From Candidatus Omnitrophus magneticus (GTDB taxonomy: Bacteria > Omnitrophota > Gorgyraeia > Tantalellales > Tantalellaceae), in the NCBI GenBank assembly GCA_000954095.1, contig JYNY01000084.1, positions 1 through 34,864 of the forward strand: 34,864 nucleotides of DNA, written 5' to 3'. The position numbers and the translations under genes were made by a program. Shown here piece after piece: positions 25,590 through 34,679 of this stretch; the stretch's first letter is position 1; each line of letters starts with the position of its first letter. Below the pieces are notes generated by a model that saw only the letters and a list, made by a program, of their open reading frames with translations, was not told where the DNA came from and ran no database searches.

Positions 25590-26359
25590 TAAAAAAATTT
25601 TTTATTACACAAATTATTCTTGTATCGGTCTTTATGTTTTTCTCATCCCATCTCGCGTGCTCCATGTCAGTAGAAAAAACAGAAGAACTATTCATATCCG
25701 GAAACTCTTTTTATGAAAAAGGAGAATACAATAAAGCCATAAATGAATATGAAAAAATACTAGACATGGGCTCTAAAAGCGGAATTCTTTATTATAACCT
25801 TGCTAACGCTTATTACCGCTCAGGAAACACCGGTAAAGCTATTATAAACTATATTAGAGCAAAACGGTTATCCCCGAGAGATTCTGATATTCTAGCGAAT
25901 TATAGACATGTAAGTTCTACTTTCAGCGGGATGAAACTTCGCACAGAAGGCATTTGGAAATGGAAAAACTTAAAAAATTATTATGAAGATTTTACAATTG
26001 ATGAATTACTGATAATTTTTTCAGCATCACAAACAACCGCTTTTATTTTTATTTTTTTAGCTATACGTTTTCGATATTTTTTTTGGAAATTTTTTATTAT
26101 CGCCTTAGTATGCCTTTTTTTTGCCGCTGGGAATTCTGCGATAGCTTTTGATAAAATAAAAAATATGACCCGCGAAGCTGTTATTATTCCTCGTGAAGCG
26201 GCGATTCATTACGGCCCGTCTGATTCTACAACAGTATTCTTTAAAATGCGTGAAGGCATGGAAACTGTTATTATCGGCGATAAAGACGCTTGGTTTAAAA
26301 TCCAACGGCCTGACGGGAAAACCGGATGGATACAAAAAAGCAATTTAGAAATTGTTTAA
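25586..26359 (+). CDS. batE: BatE-like TPR/SH3 membrane protein
   Basis: 257 residues, GTG start overlapping the batD stop by four bases (GTGA) with GGAAAAGG upstream, so translation is coupled. A signal or anchor segment (1-26) is followed by TPR repeats (SFYEKGEYNKAINEYEKIL; YNLANAYYRSGNTGKAIINY), two membrane helices at about 145-190, and a C-terminal bacterial SH3-like domain (AAIHYGPSDSTTVFFKMREG and GKTGWIQKSNLEIV). This TPR-TM-SH3 order is that of BatE. It is the last gene of the operon. Confidence 0.88.
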   Translation: MIKKFFITQIILVSVFMFFSSHLACSMSVEKTEELFISGNSFYEKGEYNKAINEYEKILDMGSKSGILYYNLANAYYRSGNTGKAIINYIRAKRLSPRDSDILANYRHVSSTFSGMKLRTEGIWKWKNLKNYYEDFTIDELLIIFSASQTTAFIFIFLAIRFRYFFWKFFIIALVCLFFAAGNSAIAFDKIKNMTREAVIIPREAAIHYGPSDSTTVFFKMREGMETVIIGDKDAWFKIQRPDGKTGWIQKSNLEIV

Positions 26360-26375
26360 ACGGATAACTTTCAAA

Positions 26376-26404
26376 TTGACATTTATTCCTATGATTTATA
26401 ATAT
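26376..26404 (+). promoter_or_regulatory. Promoter of the glycosyltransferase unit
   Basis: Perfect TTGACA at 26376-26381, with TATAAT at 26397-26402 (15-base spacer) or TAATAT at 26399-26404 (17-base spacer). It lies about 70 bases before the small Cys-rich gene. Confidence 0.7.
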
Positions 26405-26472
26405 AACTACGGAATAATATTCGGCTGATACTTTTTCATCCCGAAAAACACAATACAAAGGGAAAAAAGATA

Positions 26473-26634
26473 ATGGAAAAAAAACTTTGTAAATTAGCAA
26501 ACAAAGAATACCTAAAAAATAATATGAAAGAATATCTTGAATTAGTAGTAAATGCCGCCTACGTCTGCGGAAAATGCGGCAGGGTTGCAAAAGAAGAAAA
26601 GTATCTCTGTAAACCCAAAAATATTCACAAATAA
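26473..26634 (+). CDS. Small Cys-rich (zinc-ribbon-like) protein
   Basis: 53 residues. Cysteines are arranged as CGKCGRVAKEEKYLCKP at about 32-48 plus C6 near the N-terminus, suggesting a small metal-binding knuckle. Similar short proteins with a CxxCGRVA...LCKP ending occur in several uncultured phyla and have no known function. GGGA lies ten bases upstream, and a strong promoter lies before that. It is probably co-transcribed with the glycosyltransferases. An open frame on the other strand across this region is only its shadow. Confidence 0.7.
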   Translation: MEKKLCKLANKEYLKNNMKEYLELVVNAAYVCGKCGRVAKEEKYLCKPKNIHK

Positions 26635-26691
26635 AAAATGGATAAAAAAACAAATACTTTGGGTTAATTAATTTTAAAGGAATTATCTCTT

Positions 26692-28293
26692 ATGAAAATA
26701 GTTATCAATATTTTATTATTAGCCATAATTAGTTCATTTATTTTCTTTTTAGGATTAGGCTTAAGTCCTTTAACAGACCCTGACGAAACATTTTACGCGG
26801 AAACCGCGAAAGAAATGTTAAAAACCAATGAAACAATCACTCCAGTTATTTTTGGCAAACCTCAATTTGAAAAACCTGTTTTTTACTATTGGCTTCTTTT
26901 GATAAGCTATAATATTTTTGGCGTCAATGAATTCGCGGCACGCTTCCCTTCAGGCGTATTCGCTCTTTTCGGCATTATCGGCATATTTTTCTTGGGAAGA
27001 TTTCTATATTCTTCTTTTTGCGGTTTGATATCGGCTTTTATAATGGCAACATCAGTGATATATATCGTTTTAGCCAGAGCCTGCGTAACGGATATGGTTC
27101 TCGGAATTTTTATTCTATACTCATTTCTTTTTTTTGTAGCGGGAGAAATCAAACAAAAACGGCTAATGTATCTTTTATCCTCAGCTATGGCCGCGTTTGG
27201 AGTCTTAACTAAAGGCCCTATAGCGTTTCTCATTATAGCGGGAGTTATAATTCCATATTTAATAATCGTAAAAAGAAAAAACATACTTGCAGGAATCCCG
27301 TTTGTTGAATGTATTATTATTTTCTCAGCTATAGCTTTTCCATGGTACATCATCATGTATAAAACTCACGGCAATCTATTTTTAAATGAATTTTTTGGAT
27401 TTCATAATATAACCAGATTTCTAGTTCCGGAACACAAAATAGGGAGTTCTCCTTTCTTTTATATCCCTATTATCCTTGCGGGGTTTTTCCCTTGGACAGC
27501 ATTTCTCCCCGCGGGAATTTATTTCACAAAAAAAATGGACATAGACCGGACTTTCACATTCAAAAGGCATAACCTTTTTTTGTGGCTGTGGTTTTTTATG
27601 ATTTTCATATTTTTTTCAATATCCAGCACAAAACTCGTTACTTATATATTTCCGTTATTTCCTGTATTAGCTCTTATAACCGGAAGATTTATTGCAAAAT
27701 ATCTAAAAGATCTACGTAATATAAAAACGTTCAAACTCATGAAAGTTTCGTATTATTTTTTCTTATTATCTAGTTTTATCGCTTTAATTATCATATTTTT
27801 TGTTATTAAACATGAGTATCCTGAAGTATCAAAAGAAATACTCCTTACCGAAATGATTTTTGGTATGGGGCTTATTCTTTCCCTATTCTATTTTCTAAAA
27901 GAAAAAAGAAAAAGTTTTTTCGTGACAATCGTAGGAACTGTTATTATCTTAATCTTCCCTTTAACTTTTTTTCTAGTCCCGCTCATCTCTGAAAATGAAT
28001 CAAGTAAAACTTTGTCTTATAAATATTTAGAAGTAGCTTTTCAAGCTGACGCTTTGGGCGGAGAAAATGACCATCGGGGAGGAATCGCGTTTTATACCGG
28101 AAAAGAAGATATCGCCGACATTCACCCCTATTCATCTCTCGTTACTTTTTTTAAAAATAAAGAACGTGTCTGGGGCATAATCCAAAAAAAACATTTTGAA
28201 CAATTACAAAAAAATAAAGAAGATATTTACGTGGAATCGGTTAGTTCGCACGGAAAATATTTACTTGTAACCAACAAACCTTACACCAACTAA
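26692..28293 (+). CDS. ArnT/PMT-family membrane glycosyltransferase
   Basis: 533 residues with about a dozen hydrophobic segments. The N-terminal loop carries the acidic signature of the GT83/GT39 fold (TDPDETFYAETAKEML, with D29, D31 and E32) followed by KPQFEKPVFYYWL, as in ArnT-type enzymes. These use polyprenyl-phosphate sugars as donors and modify lipid A, proteins or glycans on the outer face of the inner membrane. The C-terminal 100 residues are a soluble domain. AAAGGA lies upstream. It is 13 bases before a GT2 enzyme that could make its donor. Confidence 0.87.
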   Translation: MKIVINILLLAIISSFIFFLGLGLSPLTDPDETFYAETAKEMLKTNETITPVIFGKPQFEKPVFYYWLLLISYNIFGVNEFAARFPSGVFALFGIIGIFFLGRFLYSSFCGLISAFIMATSVIYIVLARACVTDMVLGIFILYSFLFFVAGEIKQKRLMYLLSSAMAAFGVLTKGPIAFLIIAGVIIPYLIIVKRKNILAGIPFVECIIIFSAIAFPWYIIMYKTHGNLFLNEFFGFHNITRFLVPEHKIGSSPFFYIPIILAGFFPWTAFLPAGIYFTKKMDIDRTFTFKRHNLFLWLWFFMIFIFFSISSTKLVTYIFPLFPVLALITGRFIAKYLKDLRNIKTFKLMKVSYYFFLLSSFIALIIIFFVIKHEYPEVSKEILLTEMIFGMGLILSLFYFLKEKRKSFFVTIVGTVIILIFPLTFFLVPLISENESSKTLSYKYLEVAFQADALGGENDHRGGIAFYTGKEDIADIHPYSSLVTFFKNKERVWGIIQKKHFEQLQKNKEDIYVESVSSHGKYLLVTNKPYTN

Positions 28294-28306
28294 AAGGCTA
28301 TATTTT

Positions 28307-29011
28307 ATGGCTCAAAAATCAAAAACAAGCGTCTCATTTGCTTTGCCCATGTTTAATGAACAAGATAATATCATTCAAACCATAGAAAAAATTAAACTAA
28401 TAGCGCGAGAACTCACGGACAATTTTGAAATAGTTATAGCGGATGACGCTTCAACCGACAATTCTTGGAAAATCCTTCAAGAACTCGCGTCTAAAGACAA
28501 GTCGATACGGCCGTTTAAATTAGATAAAAATACTAAATTCGGCGGAGCATTTTCAACAGCAATCACACAAGCAAAAAAAGAAATAATAATCTATACGGAT
28601 TCAGATATGCCTGTAACCCTTAGCGACATTAAAAAATCATATTCTTTTATAAACGAGTATGATGTTATTAATGGCTGTAGCACCATAAAAAAAGGCGACA
28701 CATTAAAAAGAAAAATCATGTCCTTTATTTACAATAAAATGGTTCAAATATTCTTCAGACTCAACATTAAAGATATTAATTCCGGTTATAAAATTATAAA
28801 ACGAAGTGTTATAGAAGGAGTTACTTTTATTTCTAAAAGCCCTTTTGTTGACGTGGAACTTTTTATACACGCTAAAAAAAAGAACGCTAAAATATATCAG
28901 TACCCTCTCATATTTAATCAACGCGTCGCGGGCGCGTCTTACATCGCCCGTTTTCCTGTTATTTTAGCTACTTTGCGGGACTTATTTAAAGTTCTTATTA
29001 CTATGCGGTAA
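28307..29011 (+). CDS. GT2 glycosyltransferase, polyprenyl-phosphate sugar synthase-like
   Basis: 234 residues, GT-A fold. Motifs ALPMFNEQDNI (13-22), VIADDASTDNS (44-53), the DxD-type YTDSDMP (96-102) and DINSGYKIIKR, which is typical of dolichyl/undecaprenyl-phosphate mannose or glucose synthases (DTQCGFK-like box). There is no C-terminal membrane anchor beyond a weak hydrophobic end. Paired with the upstream ArnT/PMT enzyme, it most likely charges a polyprenyl phosphate with a sugar for that enzyme. It ends 20 bases before the convergent ugd. Confidence 0.85.
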   Translation: MAQKSKTSVSFALPMFNEQDNIIQTIEKIKLIARELTDNFEIVIADDASTDNSWKILQELASKDKSIRPFKLDKNTKFGGAFSTAITQAKKEIIIYTDSDMPVTLSDIKKSYSFINEYDVINGCSTIKKGDTLKRKIMSFIYNKMVQIFFRLNIKDINSGYKIIKRSVIEGVTFISKSPFVDVELFIHAKKKNAKIYQYPLIFNQRVAGASYIARFPVILATLRDLFKVLITMR

Positions 29012-29031
29012 AAAAAATTGCGCAATGCGAA

Positions 29032-30327
29032 TTATCTTCTTCCCATTCCCCTATATTCAAATCCCATATTTTTAAGTTTCACCGGATCGTATATATTTCT
29101 ACCGTCCAAAACCACAGGCTGTCTCACTATTTTTTTTATCCTATTCCAATCAATTTCTTTAAATTCATTCCACTCAGTCATTAAAACAATACAATCACTA
29201 CCGGTAGCTGAAGTGTATGTATCATTACAATAAATCACGCTGTCCCCTAGTTCTTCTTTTGCTTTTTCCATAGCCGCAGGATCAAACACTTTTATTTTAG
29301 CCCCTTCTTTTAAAAGCTTTTTTATGATATCAATACTCGGCGAAGAACGGATATCATCTGTATTCGGCTTAAACGCAAGCCCCCACACGGCAATAATTTT
29401 ACCGGGAATATTCCAAAGCATTTCCCGCAATTTAATAAAAGCGTTTTCTTTTTGATATTCATTTATTTTTTCAACTTCTTTCAAAAGATTAAACGGATAG
29501 CCTAACTTTTCGCAAATATGAATAAACGCTTTAACATCTTTTGGAAAACATGAGCCGCCGAAACCAATTCCGGCTTTTAGGAAATAAGGATTTATGCGCT
29601 TATCAAGGCCTATGCCTTCAGCGACTTCATTTATATCCGCCCCTGTTTTTTCGCAAATATTACTTAACGCGTTGATAAAAGAAATTTTCATGGCTAAAAA
29701 AGAATTCGCGGAATGCTTGATTATCTCCGCTCCTTTCGTATTAGTAACAACTATTTTCGCGTCCAAAGGGCGGTACAATTCTCTAAGAATTGTTTCCGCC
29801 TTTAGAGACTCTACTCCAATAACAATTCTGTCAGGATTCATAAAATCCTCAATAGCTGAACCTTCTCTTAAAAATTCAGGATTGGAAGCTATATCAAATT
29901 CCGCGGAATTTCTTTTAAATTTTTCAATTGTTTTTTTAACCCATTCTCCTGTTTCAACAGGGACAGTGCTCTTCTCAACAACAAGCTTATATGAATCCAT
30001 ACACTCGGCAATAATATCTGAAACCTCCTCAATAGCCGTTAAATCAGCACTGCCGTCATCTCTCGGCGGAGTACCGACACAGATAAAAATAACATCCGCG
30101 AAACGGACTCCTTCCTCTATTGACACAGTAAAAGACAATCTTTTTTTACCGCTGTTTTTTTGAATAAGCTCTTCAAGCCCGGGCTCATAAATAGGCACAG
30201 ACCCTGAATTAAGTATTTCTATTTTAGAAACATTCCTATCCACGCATAAAACTTCATTGCCAAGTTCAGCTAAACACGCGCCTGTGACAAGACCGACATA
30301 TCCCGCGCCGATAATTGATACTTTCAC
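29032..30327 (-). CDS. ugd: UDP-glucose 6-dehydrogenase
   Basis: 431 residues; oxidises UDP-glucose to UDP-glucuronate in two NAD steps, supplying uronic acid units for surface polysaccharide. The N-terminal Rossmann motif is GAGYVGLVTG (7-16). Substrate and catalytic residues are K204 (EIIKHSANSF), the catalytic C260 in GFGGSCFPKD (255-264) and K263. The C-terminal nucleotide domain has GLAFKPNTDDIRSSPS. The start is GTG with GGGAGG upstream. It is convergent with the glycosyltransferase unit, and a shared role in envelope glycans is plausible. Length is that of the bacterial family. Confidence 0.95.
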   Translation of the reverse strand: MKVSIIGAGYVGLVTGACLAELGNEVLCVDRNVSKIEILNSGSVPIYEPGLEELIQKNSGKKRLSFTVSIEEGVRFADVIFICVGTPPRDDGSADLTAIEEVSDIIAECMDSYKLVVEKSTVPVETGEWVKKTIEKFKRNSAEFDIASNPEFLREGSAIEDFMNPDRIVIGVESLKAETILRELYRPLDAKIVVTNTKGAEIIKHSANSFLAMKISFINALSNICEKTGADINEVAEGIGLDKRINPYFLKAGIGFGGSCFPKDVKAFIHICEKLGYPFNLLKEVEKINEYQKENAFIKLREMLWNIPGKIIAVWGLAFKPNTDDIRSSPSIDIIKKLLKEGAKIKVFDPAAMEKAKEELGDSVIYCNDTYTSATGSDCIVLMTEWNEFKEIDWNRIKKIVRQPVVLDGRNIYDPVKLKNMGFEYRGMGRR

Positions 30328-30827
30328 AAAACCTCCCTAGTTTTTTGGGTTTAACTCCATTTCATCATGACCAATCTAAAATAGCAAAATCCTAAAAAAT
30401 AATATTTTAAGATTTAAGGTAATCACTAAGCGGTTAGTAATAAACCTTTATGTGTCCTTTTGCCCCCATCTTGCCATTCCCTTGGAAAGCGTGAATCTAT
30501 GAGTGTCTCAGCTAACAAACTGTCATTTCGGAATTTGCCGTAGGCAAATATCCGAAATCCATGGAAATCTCGATTAGAAATCTAATCTTTATTTTAGATT
30601 TTAAAAAATTATTTTTCTGAAATCTTATCCCACCTGTATGGATTCCTGCTTGCGCAGGAATGACAGAGGGTTGACGCTATTTTTACTAGCTCAACTCCAC
30701 TTTTAAAATGCGATACTAGTTGTGACACAGCCTCGAAAGCGGGAATCCATACAAGTTTTATAATATTTTAAAAATATTTATAATTTTGAGTTGTTAAATC
30801 AAGTTACGCAAGAACTCTATTTTCGCG
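30328..30827. repeat. 500-base gap with REP-like hairpins
   Basis: No gene. Contains a long hairpin at 30525-30558 (ATTTCGGA/TCCGAAAT outside ATTTGCC/GGCAAAT) and ATTCCTGC/GCAGGAAT at 30642-30661. GGGAATCCATACAAG at 30741-30755 is the inverse of CTGTATGGATTCC at 30635-30647, and CCATTCCCTTGGAAAGCGTGAATC at about 30475 is a degenerate relative. Together these look like nested insertions of one REP-like family also present in batC. Confidence 0.65.
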
Positions 30828-32066
30828 TTAATTGGTAGCCGCTGATTTTCCCGCTAAAAATCCGGTAGAGAAAGCGCCCTGCAAATTAAATCCGCCGCAT
30901 TCAGCGTCAATATCTATCATTTCTCCCGCGAAATATAATCCCTTGATTTTTTTTGATTCCATAGTTTTTGGGTCAATGTCTTTTATCGAGACGCCTCCGC
31001 GTGTTATCTGGGCTTTATCAAATGGTACATCTTTAGAAATAGAAAATGTAAAATTTTTTAAAAATGATAAAATTTTTTTTCTTTCTTCTACTGTTATAAT
31101 ATTCGAATCTTTCCCGTGAAAAATATTAGAAAGCTCCAAAATAGTATCTGCTAAACGTTCAGGCACAAAAGATTTTAAAATATTTTTTACATTTTTTCTT
31201 TTAGCGTTATTAAACGCGCGTATTAAATATTTTTCCGCGGTATTAAAATCCATATCTGGTAAAAAATCTATTTGTAATTTTATTTTTTTGTCTTCGGCTA
31301 ATGCGTCCGCGATCTTAGCGCTAAGAGCTAAGGTTGCAGGTCCTGAAATACCGGTTCCTGTAAAAAGAAGCGTGCCTTCTTTAGAAAATATTTTTTTATT
31401 TAAGGCTGTAAACGTGAGCCGTGCTTTTTCAAATGATAAGCCTTCTAATAATTTTGGATAATTTTCTTCCACATTTAATGCGGAAAGACCCGGCCTTAAT
31501 GGCACAATTTTATGGCCGATTTCTTCAGCCATTCTTATGCCGTCGCCAGTGGAGCCGGTCTCTTTGTAAGAAACCCCGCCTGTTGCGAGTATAACGTGTT
31601 CGCCTAAAACCGCATTACCACTGGTTAACGCGGCACCGAGTACTACTTTTTTTTCTTTATCAATCAATAATTTTTGGACTTCTTGATTAAATAAAATTTT
31701 TACATTTAATTTTTTTAGTTCATTTGCCAAAATATCGCGGACACTCGACGCTTTGTTATCTATTGTAAAAACACAGCCATTTTTTTCAACTTTAAATTTA
31801 AGGCCTCTCTCCTCGAAAAAAGATAAAAGTTCTTTACTCGCGAAGGCCTTGAACGCGTCTCTTAAAAAATTTCCTGTTTTTGAAAAATGCCCTATTAGTT
31901 CTTCCGTAGAGCATGTGTTGGTTAAATTACACCGGCCGCCGCCTGTTAAAAGTAATTTACGGCCTAAATAAAAATTTTTATCAATAAGGATAATTTCTCG
32001 GTTTGAATAGCCGGCGCGTATAGCCGCCATCATGCCGGCGGGCCCGCCTCCCACAACGATAATCAT
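30828..32066 (-). CDS. BaiN/HI0933-family FAD flavoprotein
   Basis: 412 residues. The FAD Rossmann motif is VVGGGPAGMMAAI at 4-16, with KLLLTGGGRCNLTNT, the family signature, at about 38-52. The mid-domain has ATGGVSYKETGSTGDG and the C-terminal FAD box GLYFAGEMIDIDAECGGFNLQGAFSTGF. Members include YhiN, BaiN and RdsA types; most have unknown substrates. It lies six bases downstream of the DEAD-box helicase stop, so both are probably on one transcript. The start ATG directly opens the Rossmann strand as in relatives. Confidence 0.9.
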   Translation of the reverse strand: MIIVVGGGPAGMMAAIRAGYSNREIILIDKNFYLGRKLLLTGGGRCNLTNTCSTEELIGHFSKTGNFLRDAFKAFASKELLSFFEERGLKFKVEKNGCVFTIDNKASSVRDILANELKKLNVKILFNQEVQKLLIDKEKKVVLGAALTSGNAVLGEHVILATGGVSYKETGSTGDGIRMAEEIGHKIVPLRPGLSALNVEENYPKLLEGLSFEKARLTFTALNKKIFSKEGTLLFTGTGISGPATLALSAKIADALAEDKKIKLQIDFLPDMDFNTAEKYLIRAFNNAKRKNVKNILKSFVPERLADTILELSNIFHGKDSNIITVEERKKILSFLKNFTFSISKDVPFDKAQITRGGVSIKDIDPKTMESKKIKGLYFAGEMIDIDAECGGFNLQGAFSTGFLAGKSAATN

Positions 32067-32072
32067 ATTGAT

Positions 32073-33638
32073 TTAAACCTTGTTATCCCTTCCGCGGCGA
32101 TTGTCTCGCGGATTACCCCATGTTTTTTTTACATCTCTGCGCACGTCGGAATATGAATCGTTTTTATGAAAATCATTTTTACGAACCACGTTTTCTCGGG
32201 TATTACTGCGTTCAGCCGGCGGAGAATACGAACGGTAATTTTTTGTTTGGCCTGTTCTACGCTCAGCACCATGAGAATATGGCCGAGAATACTCGTTTCG
32301 AGGAGTATCTCGTTCATTTGACTGATAATGTTTTTGAGAATCTTTAGCGCGGTTATTACTGGTTTCATTTGTATTAGAATACGAACGGGAATGCCCCGCG
32401 TCACGATTACGTGAGTGGTCACGGCTATATCCGCTTGATTTATAACCTCGGCTAGCTCCATAACGAGAAGCAGATCTTGGTTTTGTGTTTTGAATAAAAT
32501 CTTCACGGGAAAAAGAAGAATGTTCGGATACAGGTAATTTTGCTTTAATAAATCTTTCAATATTATAAACGTCTTTACCCTGCTCAAGCGTTGCTAAAGA
32601 AATTGCCCGGCCTTTGTGTCCGGCTCTCCCTGTCCTTCCTATTCGATGGACATATTGTTCTGAATCTTCAGGAAGGTCATAATTGATAACAACTTCTATA
32701 CCGGTAACATCTATTCCTCGTGCCGCGATATCTGTAGCGACAAGGACTTTGTATTTACCTGTTTTAAATCCTTCCAAAGCTGACTGTCTTTCGCGGAAAG
32801 ATCGGTCTGAATGTATTTCACTCGCGCTATGGCCTTGGTCGTTGATAAAACGTCTAATATCCCGGGCGCCGTGTTTTGTTCTCGAGAAAAGAAGTATCGG
32901 GCCGTAGTATTGTTCCAATAGTTTCGCGAGAATATTTCTTTTATCTTCTTTTTTAACAATAAATAATTCCTGAATAATATTTTCTGCTAAAGTGCCGGAA
33001 GGCGCGACTTCAATATGTATCGGCAGATTCATATACATTGAAGCTATTTTCATAATTTCGTTTGGGATTGTAGCTGAAAAAAGCATGGTTTGTCTTTGAC
33101 GGTTAAGAGCGTTAAGCACCCGTTTTATATCAGGTAAAAATCCCATATCAAGCATGCGGTCGGCTTCATCTAAAACAAGAATTTCAACATCGTTTACTTT
33201 TATAGTATTACGGGTCATATGGTCCACCAAGCGTCCGGGCGTAGCAATTACAATTCGGGGGTTATATCTTAATGCGTTTAACTGAGGCACCATTGAAACA
33301 CCGCCGATAATGGGAACAGTTCTCATGTTAAAGGCCGGGGTTATTTTTCTAAATGTTTCTTCAATTTGCATAACAAGTTCTCTTGTCGGCGCGATAATGA
33401 GTGCCTTTCCTTTTGCGTTTGAGAGCCGCTGAATAATGGGAATAGCAAACGCTAAAGTTTTTCCGGTACCTGTTTGCGCGACCCCCATCATATCTTTACC
33501 TTCTATCGCAATGGGAATAGCTTTATATTGTATGGGTGTTGGAGTAATAAATTCCATTTTATCAAGTATCCCTAAAATTTTAGGCGATATGCCTAATCCA
33601 TCAAATGACATTCCATCAGAATTGTGTTCTTTAATCAT
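32073..33638 (-). CDS. DEAD-box RNA helicase, RhlE-type
   Basis: 521 residues. The Q motif PTPIQ (33-37) is followed by motif I AQTGTGKT (54-61), PTREL (84-88), TPGR, DEAD (157-160), SAT (188-190), ARGID and HRIGRTGR (331-338). Residues 381-521 form a basic low-complexity tail rich in Arg, Ser, Asn and Tyr (SRDHSRNRDAGHSRSYS), which would bind RNA non-specifically and could favour condensates. The start has AAAGGA nine bases upstream, and a TATAAT box lies at 33719-33714 on this strand. Likely roles are in ribosome assembly or RNA turnover. Confidence 0.93.
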   Translation of the reverse strand: MIKEHNSDGMSFDGLGISPKILGILDKMEFITPTPIQYKAIPIAIEGKDMMGVAQTGTGKTLAFAIPIIQRLSNAKGKALIIAPTRELVMQIEETFRKITPAFNMRTVPIIGGVSMVPQLNALRYNPRIVIATPGRLVDHMTRNTIKVNDVEILVLDEADRMLDMGFLPDIKRVLNALNRQRQTMLFSATIPNEIMKIASMYMNLPIHIEVAPSGTLAENIIQELFIVKKEDKRNILAKLLEQYYGPILLFSRTKHGARDIRRFINDQGHSASEIHSDRSFRERQSALEGFKTGKYKVLVATDIAARGIDVTGIEVVINYDLPEDSEQYVHRIGRTGRAGHKGRAISLATLEQGKDVYNIERFIKAKLPVSEHSSFSREDFIQNTKPRSASRYGASRGYKSSGYSRDHSRNRDAGHSRSYSNTNETSNNRAKDSQKHYQSNERDTPRNEYSRPYSHGAERRTGQTKNYRSYSPPAERSNTRENVVRKNDFHKNDSYSDVRRDVKKTWGNPRDNRRGRDNKV

Positions 33639-33713
33639 AAATTATTATCCTTTATTATTTGTTTTTACTAAAAAAATATATTCATTGTCCGGCGCGAATA
33701 ATCCGGCACGCGC

Positions 33714-33719
33714 ATTATA
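33714..33719 (-). promoter_or_regulatory. -10 box of the helicase gene
   Basis: TATAAT on the minus strand, 76 bases before the start codon; no clear -35 is visible. Confidence 0.4.
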
Positions 33720-33749
33720 ACAAGAGCCTTTTTGTTTGGGTATTTGTTT

Positions 33750-33785
33750 CCGCGTACAAATAAAAAAATATTTTTTATTTCGCGG
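33750..33785 (-). terminator. Possible terminator after nadX
   Basis: CCGCG and CGCGG clamp an almost palindromic run of AAATAAAAA and TTTTTATTT. It lies about 35 bases after the nadX stop and before the helicase promoter. Confidence 0.45.
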
Positions 33786-33819
33786 CTGACTTAAGCTCGC
33801 ACTGCAAAAATAAAATTTT

Positions 33820-34632
33820 TTACGTGCCTATTTTTATAGAATCAAAATATTCACGTAAAGCCGCCATAGCGGAAAGGCTGGCTAAATAACTTGTTTTTGG
33901 ATTATCCGGAGAGGGGACATTAGTAGTTTGAGTTTTTATAATACCTGATTTTCCAATAATCTCAACCTCGTGGACATTGCGTGTTGCATTAGGAGAAATT
34001 ACAACCCTGACTTTTGTTTTGCGCGGTCCGCATCCCGCGATTGCCAAAATACAGGAAACATTTATATTATGAGGAAACGCCTTTATTGCTTGTAAAGCAT
34101 TGCCTTCGAAAATTATTGAGTCTTTTTTTAAAGAATAAACATCAATCCCTTTTTTTAAAACATAAGGAGAATTTTCAAGTGATTTAGGCGGTTTGATTGT
34201 AGTAATTATGGATTTTTCGATGCCCGCTTCTTTGGCTGATTTTATACCGTCTATGCCCGCGATAGCGCCTGACGGTAGTATTATTTTAATGCCTTTTTTT
34301 CTAGCTTTATTGAGTAAATTCATCGCGGCAAGCATTCCGCCCACGCTCATTATCATAATATTTTTATTTGTTTTTACAGCCATTTCAACCAGACTTTTAA
34401 CTATAATAGGCGTAGCGCATTCGATTATTATATCGCTAAATTCAAAAATTTTCTCTATGTTATTTACTACATGCGCTATTTTTATTTTACGCGCTAGAGC
34501 TAAAGATTTTTTTTCATTAATATCATACAAAATTATTTTTGAAATATTATCTTTTAATTCTTTAGAGGCAAAGGTAGCTATGCTAGAACCTATATTCCCT
34601 GCCCCTATTATGCCGAGAGTTTTATTAGCCAT
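33820..34632 (-). CDS. nadX: L-aspartate dehydrogenase
   Basis: 270 residues. NAD(P)-dependent conversion of aspartate to iminoaspartate, the entry to NAD synthesis in organisms using NadX instead of the oxidase NadB. The Rossmann motif is GIIGAGNIGSS (7-17). Family boxes are PSGAIAGIDGIKSA (about 120-133), AFPHNINVSC (about 191-200) and the C-terminal NVPSPDNPKTSYLASLSA. Length is normal. The ATG follows AAAGGAAAAATG. An oxygen-independent enzyme here fits an anaerobic lifestyle. No nadA or nadC is visible in the window. Confidence 0.92.
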   Translation of the reverse strand: MANKTLGIIGAGNIGSSIATFASKELKDNISKIILYDINEKKSLALARKIKIAHVVNNIEKIFEFSDIIIECATPIIVKSLVEMAVKTNKNIMIMSVGGMLAAMNLLNKARKKGIKIILPSGAIAGIDGIKSAKEAGIEKSIITTIKPPKSLENSPYVLKKGIDVYSLKKDSIIFEGNALQAIKAFPHNINVSCILAIAGCGPRKTKVRVVISPNATRNVHEVEIIGKSGIIKTQTTNVPSPDNPKTSYLASLSAMAALREYFDSIKIGT

Positions 34633-34679
34633 ATATCATTTTTCCTTTTTCGTATGGATACAGCAGTAATGTGACATTA

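Noticed and set aside
26396..26653. 85-residue minus-strand open frame
   Set aside because: It is antisense to the small Cys-rich gene, which has a promoter, a ribosome-binding site and a family-like CxxC pattern.
29594..30163. 189-residue plus-strand open frame
   Set aside because: Shadow of ugd on the opposite strand; no ribosome-binding site or domain.
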